Source: Salipiger bermudensis HTCC2601
GTDB lineage: Bacteria; Pseudomonadota; Alphaproteobacteria; Rhodobacterales; Rhodobacteraceae
Direction of reading: 5' to 3'
Assembly: GCF_000153725.1 (NCBI RefSeq)
Contig: NZ_DS022277.1
Coordinates: 343,342 to 407,341 of the forward strand
DNA length: 64,000 nucleotides
This document shows positions 43,954 to 52,113 of this stretch, piece after piece (the first letter of the stretch is position 1; every line of letters starts with the position of its first letter). Below the pieces are notes generated by a model. It was given only the letters and a program-made list of their open reading frames with translations. It searched no databases and was not told the origin of the DNA. The position numbers and the translations under genes were made by a program.

Positions 43954-44961
43954 GTGAAACAGACTGGATTGATCGCGGCGCTGACGCTTGGCACCGCCCT
44001 GACATCGACCGCGGCCACCGCGGAAACGCTGATCGTCGCCACCGACCTGCCTCCGACGCATTTCGTGTCGGTGCAGGGGGTCGAGCGGCTGATGACCTGC
44101 ATCACCGAAGGCGCCGGGGACGCCATCGATTTCAACTATTTCCCCTCCGGCCAGCTGGTCAAGCGCGACGAGGGGGTCTCGGCGCTTCAGAAGGGGCTCG
44201 CGCAGATGACCTTCTCGACCATCGCGGCCGAGACCGCGACGGTGCCGCTGCAAAGCGTGACGCTTCTGCCCGGCATGTCGGAGTCGGCCGTGGCCGCAGT
44301 CGAGGCGTGGCGCGAGGCGATCAGCCGGGACGGTGTGCTCAAGGCCGAGCTCGACGAGGTCGGCGTCAAGCCGCTTCAGCTGAGCCTGCTGGCCCCCTAC
44401 CAGATCATGGGCACCAAGACCTATGCCGAGGTGTCGGACTGGTCGGGCCAGAAGATCCGCACCACCGGCTCGGCGCTGAACTTCCTGGTCGAATCCATCG
44501 GCGCGGTTCCGGTCGAGATGTCGGCCAACGATCTCTACACCGCAATGCAGCGTGGCACCGTCGACGGCACCATCCTGTCCTTCGCCAGCGCCACGCCCTA
44601 CTCGGTCAACGAGGTCGCCACCCACATGAGCGCCAATGCCAGCTTCGGCACCTCGGCCTCGTGGATTGGCATGAGCCAGGAGGTGTTCGACGGGCTGCCC
44701 GCCGAGGTGCAGACCGTGGTCGACGAGTGCGGCAAGAAGACCGAACTCGAGCTCGCGGCCTGGGTCGACGAGAACGAGGGCAGGCTGCGCGACGAATACG
44801 CCTCGCAGGGCATCGAGATCTACGAGCTGACGCCCGAGCAGGTCGAGGCCTTCTCGACCGCGATGGAGCCGGTTGAGAGCAATTTCGTGGCACGGCTCAA
44901 CGATCGCGGTCTGCCAGGCCAGGACGCGCTCGACGAGTTCAAGGCCGCGCTCTCCGACTGA
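43954..44961 (+). CDS. TRAP solute-binding protein, DctP family (system 2)
   Basis: 335-residue periplasmic binding protein, GTG start at 43954 with GGGAGGAGAT. Signal peptide to about ATA/ET (residue 23). Substrate-contact blocks KIRTTGSALNF and NDLYTAMQRGTVDG. Not closely similar to the 378-residue binding proteins. Divergent from its dctQM genes. Followed by a strong terminator, as is usual for abundantly made binding proteins. Confidence 0.91.
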   Translation: MKQTGLIAALTLGTALTSTAATAETLIVATDLPPTHFVSVQGVERLMTCITEGAGDAIDFNYFPSGQLVKRDEGVSALQKGLAQMTFSTIAAETATVPLQSVTLLPGMSESAVAAVEAWREAISRDGVLKAELDEVGVKPLQLSLLAPYQIMGTKTYAEVSDWSGQKIRTTGSALNFLVESIGAVPVEMSANDLYTAMQRGTVDGTILSFASATPYSVNEVATHMSANASFGTSASWIGMSQEVFDGLPAEVQTVVDECGKKTELELAAWVDENEGRLRDEYASQGIEIYELTPEQVEAFSTAMEPVESNFVARLNDRGLPGQDALDEFKAALSD

Positions 44962-44985
44962 CGCGCGCCATATCGCGGGATGACA

Positions 44986-45020
44986 GGGGAGCGGGCCTGA
45001 TGCGCCCGCTCCCCTTTTTG
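44986..45020 (+). terminator. Rho-independent terminator after dctP (system 2)
   Basis: 11-bp stem GGGGAGCGGGC / GCCCGCTCCCC, 7-nt loop, then TTTTTG. Confidence 0.93.
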
Positions 45021-45040
45021 TTTGTCGCCGTCGCTTTGAG

Positions 45041-45060
45041 CCGAACGTTCGGACCATAGG
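45041..45060. promoter_or_regulatory. Palindrome CCGAACGTTCGG and CATAGG half-site
   Basis: Perfect 12-bp palindrome at 45041-45052, followed 2 bp later by a single CATAGG (45055-45060), 128 bp upstream of the MaoC-like gene. Either may be an operator; the half-site lacks a partner arm. Confidence 0.35.
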
Positions 45061-45187
45061 CCAGCGCGAAGGCCGCAAGAGGCGGCAGGGGCGCGATATT
45101 TCCGGGCCAGATCGTGCATGATACACGATACTACATGAAGAGAGCGGCTCGATCCCGGGCCAGACCAATTCGAACAGGGAGGTGCGG

Positions 45188-45682
45188 ATGCCCGCAAACT
45201 ACAAGCAACTGGCCAGCGGCATGTTCTACGAAGAGCTCGAGCCGGGCACGACTTACAAGCATTCGATCACCCGCACCGTCACCGAGGCCGACAACCTGCT
45301 GTTCTCCACGCTGACCTACAACATGGCCTGGCTGCACGTGGATGACGAGTATTGCCGCAACGAGTCGATCTTCGGCAAACGTCTGGTGAACAGCAATTTC
45401 ACGCTGTCGCTGGTGGCCGGCGTGCAGGTGCACGACATGACCCTCGGCACCACGCTGGCCAACATGGGCTATTCCGACGTGAAATTCCCCAACCCGGTCT
45501 TCATCGGTGACACGATCTACACCGAGACCGAAGTGATCTCGAAGCGCGAGTCGAAATCGCGCCCCAATGCCGGGCTCGTCGAGTTCGAGACCCGCGGCCT
45601 CAACCAGCGCGACGAGGTCGTGGTGATCCTGCGCCGCACCGGCATGATGATCAAGAAATCCTCGCTCGAAGAGGACAGCTGA
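45188..45682 (+). CDS. MaoC-like dehydratase (hotdog fold)
   Basis: 164-residue single-hotdog protein of the MaoC / R-hydratase type. Landmarks: FYEELEPGTTYKHSITRTVTEAD, the substrate tunnel region NPVFIGDTIYTETEVISKRES and ETRGLNQRDEVVVILRRTGM, as in mesaconyl-CoA hydratase-type proteins. It hydrates an enoyl-CoA. Start at ATG 45188, 6 bp after GGGAGG; a GTG two codons earlier overlaps that site. Confidence 0.85.
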   Translation: MPANYKQLASGMFYEELEPGTTYKHSITRTVTEADNLLFSTLTYNMAWLHVDDEYCRNESIFGKRLVNSNFTLSLVAGVQVHDMTLGTTLANMGYSDVKFPNPVFIGDTIYTETEVISKRESKSRPNAGLVEFETRGLNQRDEVVVILRRTGMMIKKSSLEEDS

Positions 45683-45692
45683 CCGCGGCCCT

Positions 45693-45717
45693 GCCCCGCG
45701 CCCTGAGGCCGCGGGGC
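45693..45717. terminator. Hairpin between convergent genes
   Basis: 8-bp stem GCCCCGCG / CGCGGGGC with 9-nt loop and further imperfect GC pairing outside, between the MaoC-like and SnoaL-like genes. Confidence 0.5.
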
Positions 45718-45727
45718 GGGCCCCTTC

Positions 45728-46357
45728 TCAGGCCTTCTCGGTCTTTGCCATCATCTCGAGATAGCCGTCGCGGCGGCTGGGGTCGACGGTCAGCGGTCGG
45801 TCGTAGGACGGATCACTGGGGTCGCGCGCAGGGCCGCGCCCGGCATTCATGAAGGCCTTCACCGGCTCCGGCAGGATCGCCCGCGTCGAGGTGAAGGAGG
45901 TCAGATCGTCCATGTCAGGGATCTCGTCCATCATCGACCAGTCGCGCAGCGTCACCCGCGCCGCGATGCGCCACTCCCCGTCCCGCTTCTCGAGCCGGTC
46001 GACATAGCGCCCGCCGCCCAGAGTCAGCGGCTTGCCCTTGCGGTTCATGCACACGAACATGAAGTAGGTCTCGGAATGGGCCGTGTCGCCCTCGATCTCC
46101 ACGGTCTGGTTCAGCAGGCAATGCTGGTGCGACAGGTGCGCCGCGCCATGCTGGCCAAGTGCCCACTCGACGAACTCCTCGGGCGTGCCGACGAATTTGC
46201 CATGCTCATCGAGACAATCCGGATGAAAGGCCGACAGGATCAATGCGCGGTCGAAGCGGTCGACGCCCCGGCAATACCGGACGAGACATTGCCGGATCTG
46301 TTCGCGATCCCAGAGCTCTGCGACCTTTTGCTCGAGTGATGGTTCTGCGCTTGCCAT
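45728..46357 (-). CDS. SnoaL/NTF2-like fold protein, paralogue of 5409-5996
   Basis: 209-residue SnoaL-4-type protein. The N-terminal helix LWDREQIRQCLVRYCRGVDR and the following FHPDCLDEHGKF align with LRDHEAIRQAVYAYARGVDR and FHDDAEDDHGNF of the other copy. The strand block DGEWRIAARVTLRDW also matches. A longer C-terminal tail is present. Possible dehydratase, isomerase or cyclase for a ring intermediate. Start at 46357 with GGGGGGAGA; the palindrome at 46459 is upstream. Confidence 0.78.
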   Translation of the reverse strand: MASAEPSLEQKVAELWDREQIRQCLVRYCRGVDRFDRALILSAFHPDCLDEHGKFVGTPEEFVEWALGQHGAAHLSHQHCLLNQTVEIEGDTAHSETYFMFVCMNRKGKPLTLGGGRYVDRLEKRDGEWRIAARVTLRDWSMMDEIPDMDDLTSFTSTRAILPEPVKAFMNAGRGPARDPSDPSYDRPLTVDPSRRDGYLEMMAKTEKA

Positions 46358-46458
46358 GGTCTCCCCCCAATGGTTGTGGCCGCGCTCGGGCGGCGGATCT
46401 CGTCTCGGGAGACAGTATGCAGGTTGCGCCCGCTCCGGCGAGAGGCGGCACCTGCGCA

Positions 46459-46475
46459 CATAGTCGCCGCCTATG
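46459..46475. promoter_or_regulatory. LysR-type palindrome, CATAGT-CGCCG-CCTATG
   Basis: CATAG-N7-CTATG is a perfect inverted repeat, T-N11-A compatible, in the divergent promoter between the SnoaL-like gene and the F420-type reductase. Confidence 0.65.
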
Positions 46476-46606
46476 CCGGGCGGAGGAAACGCATGGCACC
46501 GCGCCCTGATATCCGGAAACGGGCCGAACCGGCGGCCCGCCTGCCCTACACTCAACGACGACGCCGCCCCACCGGGCGGCTTGTGACAGAGATGGGAGGA
46601 TCTGCC

Positions 46607-47266
46607 ATGAAGATCGGTATCGTCGGCGCCGGGCGCATCGCCAGCGCCCTCGTCACCAGGCTCGCCCCGCAGGGGCACGAGCTGATGATCAGCAATTCGC
46701 GCGGTGCCGAGGCGGTTCGCGAGACCGCCGAGGCGCTCGGCTGTCATGGGGGCTCGGCCGAGGAGGCGGCGCAATTCGGCGATGTCACGGTGGTCACCGT
46801 ACCGCTCAATGCCTTCGACACCCTTCCGGCCGAAGCCATAGGCCAGCGCATCGTGATCGACACCTGCAACTACTATCCCGGTCGCGACGGCGTGCTTCCC
46901 GAGTTCGAGGGCGGCGGCGAGACCACCAGCGGCCAGTTGCAGCGCAAGCTGCCCAAGGCCCGCGTCGTCAAGGCGTTCAACTCGATCATGTCGCCGCATC
47001 TCGAGCAGGGTGGCAAGACGCCCCCGTCCGGCGGCACCCCCGCCCTGCCCATCGCCAGCGACGACGAACAGGCCGCCACCGTGGTCTCGCAGATCGTGAG
47101 GGATGCCGGGTTCGAGCCGGTCCATGCCGGCCCGCTGGCCGAGAGCTGGCGCTTTGAGCGCGCCCGGCCGGTCTATTGCCGTCCGCTCGACGCGCGGGCG
47201 CTCCAAGCGGGGCTCGCAGCCACCCGTCCGGAGGATTTCGTGCCCGAGAATTCCTGGAAGGACTAA
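46607..47266 (+). CDS. F420/NADP oxidoreductase-type NAD(P)-binding protein
   Basis: 219-residue single-Rossmann protein of the NADPH:F420 oxidoreductase / NADP-oxidoreductase-coenzyme-F420 family. Dinucleotide motif GIVGAGRIASA (4-14), strand-2 SNSRG (29-33) favouring NADP, and the conserved KAFNSIMSPHL segment. Many bacterial members act without F420, as NADPH-dependent reductases. Start at ATG 46607 with GGGAGGA. Substrate unknown. Confidence 0.82.
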   Translation: MKIGIVGAGRIASALVTRLAPQGHELMISNSRGAEAVRETAEALGCHGGSAEEAAQFGDVTVVTVPLNAFDTLPAEAIGQRIVIDTCNYYPGRDGVLPEFEGGGETTSGQLQRKLPKARVVKAFNSIMSPHLEQGGKTPPSGGTPALPIASDDEQAATVVSQIVRDAGFEPVHAGPLAESWRFERARPVYCRPLDARALQAGLAATRPEDFVPENSWKD

Positions 47267-47291
47267 GACGCCTCCATGATCCGGCTTGCGA

Positions 47292-47756
47292 TCAGCCTGC
47301 CGCCTCTCCCGGGCGGCGGGCTTCCTCACGTTGCAGGAAGTCGAAGCGATAGACCCGCCGGGCGATCTTCCAGCCCTCGGCGGTGCGGCGGTAGCTGTCG
47401 GAATACTCGACGAGGCTGCGCGGCGTCACCCGGTCCGAGATCACCCCCTCGCGCGGGGCCGGCTCGCGGAAGACGATGGCGTAGGACGAGCCGGTGGCGC
47501 TGTCCTCGTCGATGACCTCGACGATCTGGTTGGTCGCCACGTGCCGCCCCAGCCGATCCTTCGGATAGCGCCCGATCCAGTCGCGGATCGCGGCGCGTCC
47601 CTCGATCGGTACCGGCTCGACCGCAGGCTTGTAGACCGCGTCCTCGGTATAGATCGCTGCGAAGGCATCGGGGTCGAGGTGATCGAGGTGGCGGCAGTAG
47701 AGCACCGTCAGCTTGGCGCACTCGTGTTCGATCAACATCCGTTGCACGGGGTCCAT
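47292..47756 (-). CDS. SnoaL-like small protein (third copy, divergent)
   Basis: 154-residue SnoaL/NTF2-like protein (MLIEHECAKLTVLYCRHLDH at the start, RRTAEGWKIARRVYRFDFL at the end). More distant from the copies at 5409 and 45728. Similar small subunits or dehydratases accompany ring-processing enzymes. Ribosome site GGGAGGAGA. Convergent with the F420-type reductase gene and upstream of nothing on its strand, so possibly the last gene after TRAP system 3 dctM (98 bp gap). Confidence 0.72.
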   Translation of the reverse strand: MDPVQRMLIEHECAKLTVLYCRHLDHLDPDAFAAIYTEDAVYKPAVEPVPIEGRAAIRDWIGRYPKDRLGRHVATNQIVEVIDEDSATGSSYAIVFREPAPREGVISDRVTPRSLVEYSDSYRRTAEGWKIARRVYRFDFLQREEARRPGEAAG

Positions 47757-47854
47757 CGGATCTCCTCCCTCGTGAGTTTGCGTTCAAAGTGAACGAGCCG
47801 CGGCAACGTCTTGACGCTGCCGCGGCCCGAGGACGGGTGCTCTCGCGGCGCGGC

Positions 47855-49162
47855 TCAGTCCAGCAGGTTCGGCAGCCAGAGGGCGATGGCCGGGAAGCTG
47901 ATCAGCAGGGTGAGCGTGATCATGTCGGTGGCGATGAACCACAGCGCGCCCCGGAATACCGTCGAGATCGGCACCGTGCCTCTCAGGGCGGACCCTATGA
48001 CATAGCAGTTCAGGCCCACGGGCGGGGTGATCATGCCGATCTCCAGCAGCTTGATGACGATGATGCCGAACCAGATCATGTCGACATTGGCCGCCTGCAG
48101 CAGCGGGAAGAAGATCGGCAATGTCAGCAGCATGATGCCGATCGACTCGATGAACATGCCGAGCACGATATAGACCACCGCGATCATCAGGATCAGAACC
48201 ACCGGGCTGTCGCCGACCGAGAGCATCGCGTTGGCGATGGCACGCGGCACGCCGGTCAGCCCCATGAAGCTGGTGAACATGGTGGCGCCCACCGCGATGA
48301 TGAACACCGTCGAGGTGCCGATGGCCGCGTCACGCACGGCGGTGCGCACCACGGTCCAGGTCAGGCGACGACGCAGCGCCGCGAGCACCATGGCGAGCGA
48401 GGCGCCGACGGCACCGGCTTCGGTCGGGGTCATCACCCCGGCGAAGATGCCGCCCAGCACACCGAGGATCAGCGCCGGCAGCGGCCAGACCTGCTTGAGT
48501 GCGGCGATGGTGTCGGCCCGGGTCGCGGTAATCTCGGCGCGCGGCGCCAGAGACGGGTTGGCCTTCACCCGCAGCATGATCATCGTCATGTACATCGCCG
48601 CCGAGAGCGCGCCCGGCAGGAAGCCCGCGAGGAACAGCTTGCCGACCGAGACATTGGCGAAGATCGCGTAGACGATCATCAGGATCGACGGCGGGATCAG
48701 CGAGCCCAGCGTGCCCGCCGAGGCGATTGTGCCGGTGGCGAGCGCCTTGTCATAGCCCTGCTTGAGCATCTCGGGCACTGCGATGCGCGACATCGCAGCC
48801 GAGGTCGCCACCGACGAGCCCGAGGCCGCCGAGAACAGCGCGCAGGCGCCGACCCCGGCGCAGCCGAGCCCGCCCGGCACCCGCCTGAGGATGATCTTGA
48901 GCGCGGCGAAGAGCCCGTCCGTCAGCCCCCCGTTCGAGGCCACGTACCCCATCAGCAGGAACATCGGCACGGCGCTGAAGCTCCAGTTCGCGATGAAGTC
49001 GAACGGGATGGCGCGGGCGATGCCCCAGGCGACCTGGAAGCCGAGCGCGGCCCAGACGCCCCCGAAGGAGACGAGAAGAAGCACGATCCCGATCGGCGCG
49101 CGGAGCGCGATCAGGAACAGCACGATGCCGGTGCTGGCGAATCCGATTTCCAACATCGACAT
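47855..49162 (-). CDS. TRAP transporter large membrane subunit, DctM family (system 3)
   Basis: 435-residue multi-pass subunit: LRAPIGIVLLLVSFGGV at the start, CALFSAASGSSVATSAAMSR, LIPPSILMIVYAIFANVSVG and the C-terminal IWFGIIVIKLLEIGMITPPVGLN. Two bases separate it from dctQ. It may serve both 378-residue binding proteins. Confidence 0.93.
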   Translation of the reverse strand: MSMLEIGFASTGIVLFLIALRAPIGIVLLLVSFGGVWAALGFQVAWGIARAIPFDFIANWSFSAVPMFLLMGYVASNGGLTDGLFAALKIILRRVPGGLGCAGVGACALFSAASGSSVATSAAMSRIAVPEMLKQGYDKALATGTIASAGTLGSLIPPSILMIVYAIFANVSVGKLFLAGFLPGALSAAMYMTMIMLRVKANPSLAPRAEITATRADTIAALKQVWPLPALILGVLGGIFAGVMTPTEAGAVGASLAMVLAALRRRLTWTVVRTAVRDAAIGTSTVFIIAVGATMFTSFMGLTGVPRAIANAMLSVGDSPVVLILMIAVVYIVLGMFIESIGIMLLTLPIFFPLLQAANVDMIWFGIIVIKLLEIGMITPPVGLNCYVIGSALRGTVPISTVFRGALWFIATDMITLTLLISFPAIALWLPNLLD

Positions 49163-49164
49163 GG

Positions 49165-49701
49165 TCAGTCAGCTCCGTGGTCGTTTTCTGCGGTGTGAAC
49201 CGAGACCAGCTCGGCCCGCGCGCGCGGCTTGAAGAGAAGGCGGAAGAACAGGAGCAGGCAGACCAGAGAGGTCAGCACCATGGCGCAGGGCAGCAGGAAG
49301 CGCGCGGGCCAGATGTAGACGCGCACCGCGCCCATCACGATCTCCTTGCGCTCGAAGGCCTTGATGGCATCCGGCCACGAGATGTAGGCAAGCCCGCCAT
49401 ACCCGATCGCGCTGATCAGCAGGACGAAGCCCACCACCGCAACCTGCATCTTGTAGGGCATCATCTGGTAGAACAGTTCGACCGAGATTGACTGACGCGT
49501 CAGTTCGACAAATGCCATGGGCAGAACCACGATCGCCACCATGTAGTAATAGGCGGTTACTTCCAGCGTGCCCTGGATCGGGGTGTTGATGGTGTATTTC
49601 AGGACAACGTCCAGCGTGACATGCCCCATCATCGCCAGGACCGGGATGGTGGTGATGGTCACGAGTGCCTCCGACACCCACTCAAGCGGATTGCGGATCA
49701 T
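49165..49701 (-). CDS. TRAP transporter small membrane subunit, DctQ family (system 3)
   Basis: 178-residue protein with four predicted membrane helices; DctQ-like core LDVVLKYTINTPIQGTLEVTAYYYM. First gene of the leftward pair, with GGGAGGAG upstream of the start at 49701. Divergent from the binding-protein gene at 49988. Confidence 0.9.
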   Translation of the reverse strand: MIRNPLEWVSEALVTITTIPVLAMMGHVTLDVVLKYTINTPIQGTLEVTAYYYMVAIVVLPMAFVELTRQSISVELFYQMMPYKMQVAVVGFVLLISAIGYGGLAYISWPDAIKAFERKEIVMGAVRVYIWPARFLLPCAMVLTSLVCLLLFFRLLFKPRARAELVSVHTAENDHGAD

Positions 49702-49847
49702 GCTCCTCCCTCCTTCTTTTTCGGGCAGCGCGGTCCTGGGACAGTCCTCCTCGTCCAGGCTCGGCGCAGATCGCCCGATTGTCCTTGTCTACCGGCTGGG
49801 CCGTTTCTCCGGCAAGCGCGCCATGCCGCGGCAAACCTTTGGGTGGC

Positions 49848-49864
49848 GACAGCCTCCGCCTATG
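49848..49864. promoter_or_regulatory. LysR-type half palindrome, GACAGC-CTCCG-CCTATG
   Basis: Right arm exact, left arm weak, in the divergent promoter of TRAP system 3. A separate 10-bp palindrome GACTATAGTC lies at 49901-49910 and may overlap a promoter. Confidence 0.4.
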
Positions 49865-49987
49865 GGAGGAAAAATACCGTTCCGCGGCGGCAGGGCGTCT
49901 GACTATAGTCCTAAATTGCATCATTGTTGCATGCCGCCGCCGCGCTGACGGCCAGCGGCCTGCAACGCAAGGGAGGAGAGGGATCAC

Positions 49988-51124
49988 ATGACTTCTATCA
50001 AAGCACTGCTGCTTGCCGGCGGCGTCGGCCTGATGGCGGCCACCAGCGTCGCGGCCGAAAGCTATCGCATGGCGCATTTCCAGCCCGAGGGCGAAACCAC
50101 CGTGCGCACCGCGAAATGGTTTGCCGAGGCGCTGAACGAGGCCACCAACGGCGAGATCGCCTTCGAGCTGTTCTCCGGCGGCGTGCTGCTGCCGGCCAAG
50201 TCCTCGCTGCAGGGCATCGGCGACGGCGTGGCGCAGGAAGGCTTCCACACCTCGGGCTACACCCCGTCGGAACTGCCGCTGTCGAACGCGCTGTCGGGCT
50301 CGGGCTACATAGTCTCCGACCCCACGGCGCTTGGTGCCGCCTATGCCGACTGGGTCGCCAACGATCCCGAGGGCCAGGCAGAGTTCGCCGAGCACAACGT
50401 GGTGCCCTTCGGCGGCTTCTCGACCCCGGGCTACCCGGCGATCTGCAACACCTCCGAGCCGATCACCGAGCTCGATCAGCTTCAGGGCCTGAAGATCCGC
50501 TTTCCCGGCGGCCTGACCTCGAAACTGGCGCAGGATCTGGGCGTCATCCCGGTCAACATCCCCGCAACCGAGATCTACCAAGCGCTTCAGACCGGCCAGA
50601 TCGACTGCGCCGGCATCCTTGCCGCGTGGCTCAACATCGACAACTCGCTCGACGAGGTGTCGAACTCGGTCACGCTGCTGAACTGGGAAGGCAGCTTCAA
50701 CTCGCCGGTCCAGCTCTACAACAAGGACTTCTGGCAGAGCCTGACCGACGAGCAGCGCGGCACCATCATGGAGCTGGTCGCGCAGGCCCATGCGCGCCTG
50801 CAGATCGACTTCCTCTCCTCCGACGAGAAGGCACTCGCCACCTCCGAGGAGAAGGGCCACGCCATTGTCGAGCCCGGAGAGAGCATCCAGAACGCTGTTC
50901 AGGAATGGGTCGACAACGGTCTTGGCGGCCGCAACGAGCTGGTCAAGGATGTCTACGGCGTCGAGGATCCGGAAGCGCTCTTCTCCTCGTTCCAGCCCTA
51001 TCTCGACAAGTGGGCCGGCCTGATCGAAGGCATGGAAGACCCGGGCAACGAGGAAGAACTGACCAAGGTTCTCTATGACAACCTTTACGGTCAGCTCGAC
51101 CCGGCGACCTACGGCATGGACTGA
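49988..51124 (+). CDS. TRAP solute-binding protein, DctP family (system 3, 378 residues)
   Basis: Periplasmic binding protein with a signal peptide ending near AAE/SY (residue 24). Paralogue of the orphan at 19651-20787, sharing length, FHTSGYTPSE, GGFSTPGYPAICNT, EIYQALQTGQIDCAGI and the C-terminal DPxxYGxD. Divergent from its dctQM genes. GGGAGGAGAGG precedes the ATG. Followed by a terminator. Confidence 0.92.
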   Translation: MTSIKALLLAGGVGLMAATSVAAESYRMAHFQPEGETTVRTAKWFAEALNEATNGEIAFELFSGGVLLPAKSSLQGIGDGVAQEGFHTSGYTPSELPLSNALSGSGYIVSDPTALGAAYADWVANDPEGQAEFAEHNVVPFGGFSTPGYPAICNTSEPITELDQLQGLKIRFPGGLTSKLAQDLGVIPVNIPATEIYQALQTGQIDCAGILAAWLNIDNSLDEVSNSVTLLNWEGSFNSPVQLYNKDFWQSLTDEQRGTIMELVAQAHARLQIDFLSSDEKALATSEEKGHAIVEPGESIQNAVQEWVDNGLGGRNELVKDVYGVEDPEALFSSFQPYLDKWAGLIEGMEDPGNEEELTKVLYDNLYGQLDPATYGMD

Positions 51125-51149
51125 CGCAGCCGCGACTGCACAGGATCGA

Positions 51150-51180
51150 GGCGGGCATGGCGACATGCCCGCCTTTTCCT
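51150..51180 (+). terminator. Rho-independent terminator after dctP (system 3)
   Basis: 10-bp stem GGCGGGCATG / CATGCCCGCC, GCGA loop, then TTTTCCTTT. Confidence 0.92.
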
Positions 51181-51214
51181 TTACCCCCCTTCGCCCGGTG
51201 CGGTCTTGCACCTT

Positions 51215-51228
51215 GACCGCAAGCGGTC
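51215..51228. promoter_or_regulatory. Inverted repeat GACCGC-AA-GCGGTC upstream of the thioesterase gene
   Basis: Perfect 6+6 repeat, with outer TT...TCAA nearly continuing it, 44 bp before the thioesterase start. Could be an operator; no T tract, so not a clear terminator. Confidence 0.3.
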
Positions 51229-51271
51229 TTCAACAGACGGATCATCGCAACGCGAAACGGGGACCAAGCAC

Positions 51272-52090
51272 ATGACCGAGATCGGCAGACCGACCTATTA
51301 CAGCCGGGTCGAGCGCTGGGAGTGCGACTACAACAACCACTGGAATGCCCGGTTCTACGGCCGCAGCTTCCAGATGGCGGCCGAGGCGCTCGCCACCGCG
51401 CCGGGTGCCCCCGGCCCCGGCGGTGCGATCACGCCGCTTCGGCACCTGCGTTTCCATCGCGAACTCTTCGTGTCCGCCCCCGTCGAAGTGCGCAGCGCGC
51501 GGCTCGCGGGCGGGCCACAGGACGGCGCCGTGGTTCACCTGCTGATGAGCGGCGGCGAGATCTCTGCCACCGCGCTCGACCTGACGACCCAGCGCGCCGC
51601 GGATCTGCCCGAGGTGACGCCCGAGGAGGTGCCGCTCGCCCTGCCCCGCGGACTCGGCACCACCCCGATGCGGGACTGGCCGGACGCCGGGGCGCATGAC
51701 GTGACGGTGCCGCTCGGCCCGGTGCGGCCAAGCGATCTCGACCACACCGGCGCGCTGCTCTTCGAGCAGATCATCCGCCACAGCTCGGTCTCGTCCCACG
51801 CGCAGCTCAACCATCTCGGCTTCACGCCCGAGTTCTCGAACCGCACCGGGATCAACCGGATGGGGGTGGAGTTCCTGGTCTCGCGCGGGGCCGCACCGGT
51901 GGCAGGGCGGCCGCTCTTCGCGACGTCGCGGCTGCAGGCGATCAAGGGCAAGAGCTTCTGGGCGGTGCATCGCGTCTTCGACGACATGGGCGAGGCGGTG
52001 GCCACCATCGAGCAATGTCTACTGACCGTGGACCTCAACACCCGCAAAGCGGTGGCAGTGCCGGACTTCCTCTACGCGGCGCTCGACTGA
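51272..52090 (+). CDS. Double-hotdog thioesterase-like protein, paralogue of 22630-23451
   Basis: 272 residues, two hotdog-like halves. The N-terminal motif RWECDYNNHWNARFYGRSFQ aligns with AWECDFNGHWNTRFYCRAFQ of the other copy, with Asp19 and His23 kept and the Gly replaced by Asn22. Likely acyl-CoA thioesterase or a related non-hydrolytic hotdog. GTG/ATG starts upstream are unsupported; ATG at 51272 follows GGGGA. Confidence 0.74.
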   Translation: MTEIGRPTYYSRVERWECDYNNHWNARFYGRSFQMAAEALATAPGAPGPGGAITPLRHLRFHRELFVSAPVEVRSARLAGGPQDGAVVHLLMSGGEISATALDLTTQRAADLPEVTPEEVPLALPRGLGTTPMRDWPDAGAHDVTVPLGPVRPSDLDHTGALLFEQIIRHSSVSSHAQLNHLGFTPEFSNRTGINRMGVEFLVSRGAAPVAGRPLFATSRLQAIKGKSFWAVHRVFDDMGEAVATIEQCLLTVDLNTRKAVAVPDFLYAALD

Positions 52091-52091
52091 G

Positions 52092-52113
52092 CGCCCGCCT
52101 TACGGGGCGGGCG
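52092..52113. terminator. Hairpin at the convergent thioesterase / EamA junction
   Basis: 8-bp stem CGCCCGCC / GGCGGGCG with 6-nt loop; overlaps the last codons of the EamA gene. Weak evidence without T tracts. Confidence 0.35.

Noticed and set aside
46838-46845. CATAGG-like hexamers inside genes (also near 29211, 36173, 53851)
   Set aside because: Explained by coding sequence (for example Ala-Tyr-Gly codons on one strand) and have no second arm at the right spacing, so not counted as regulator sites.
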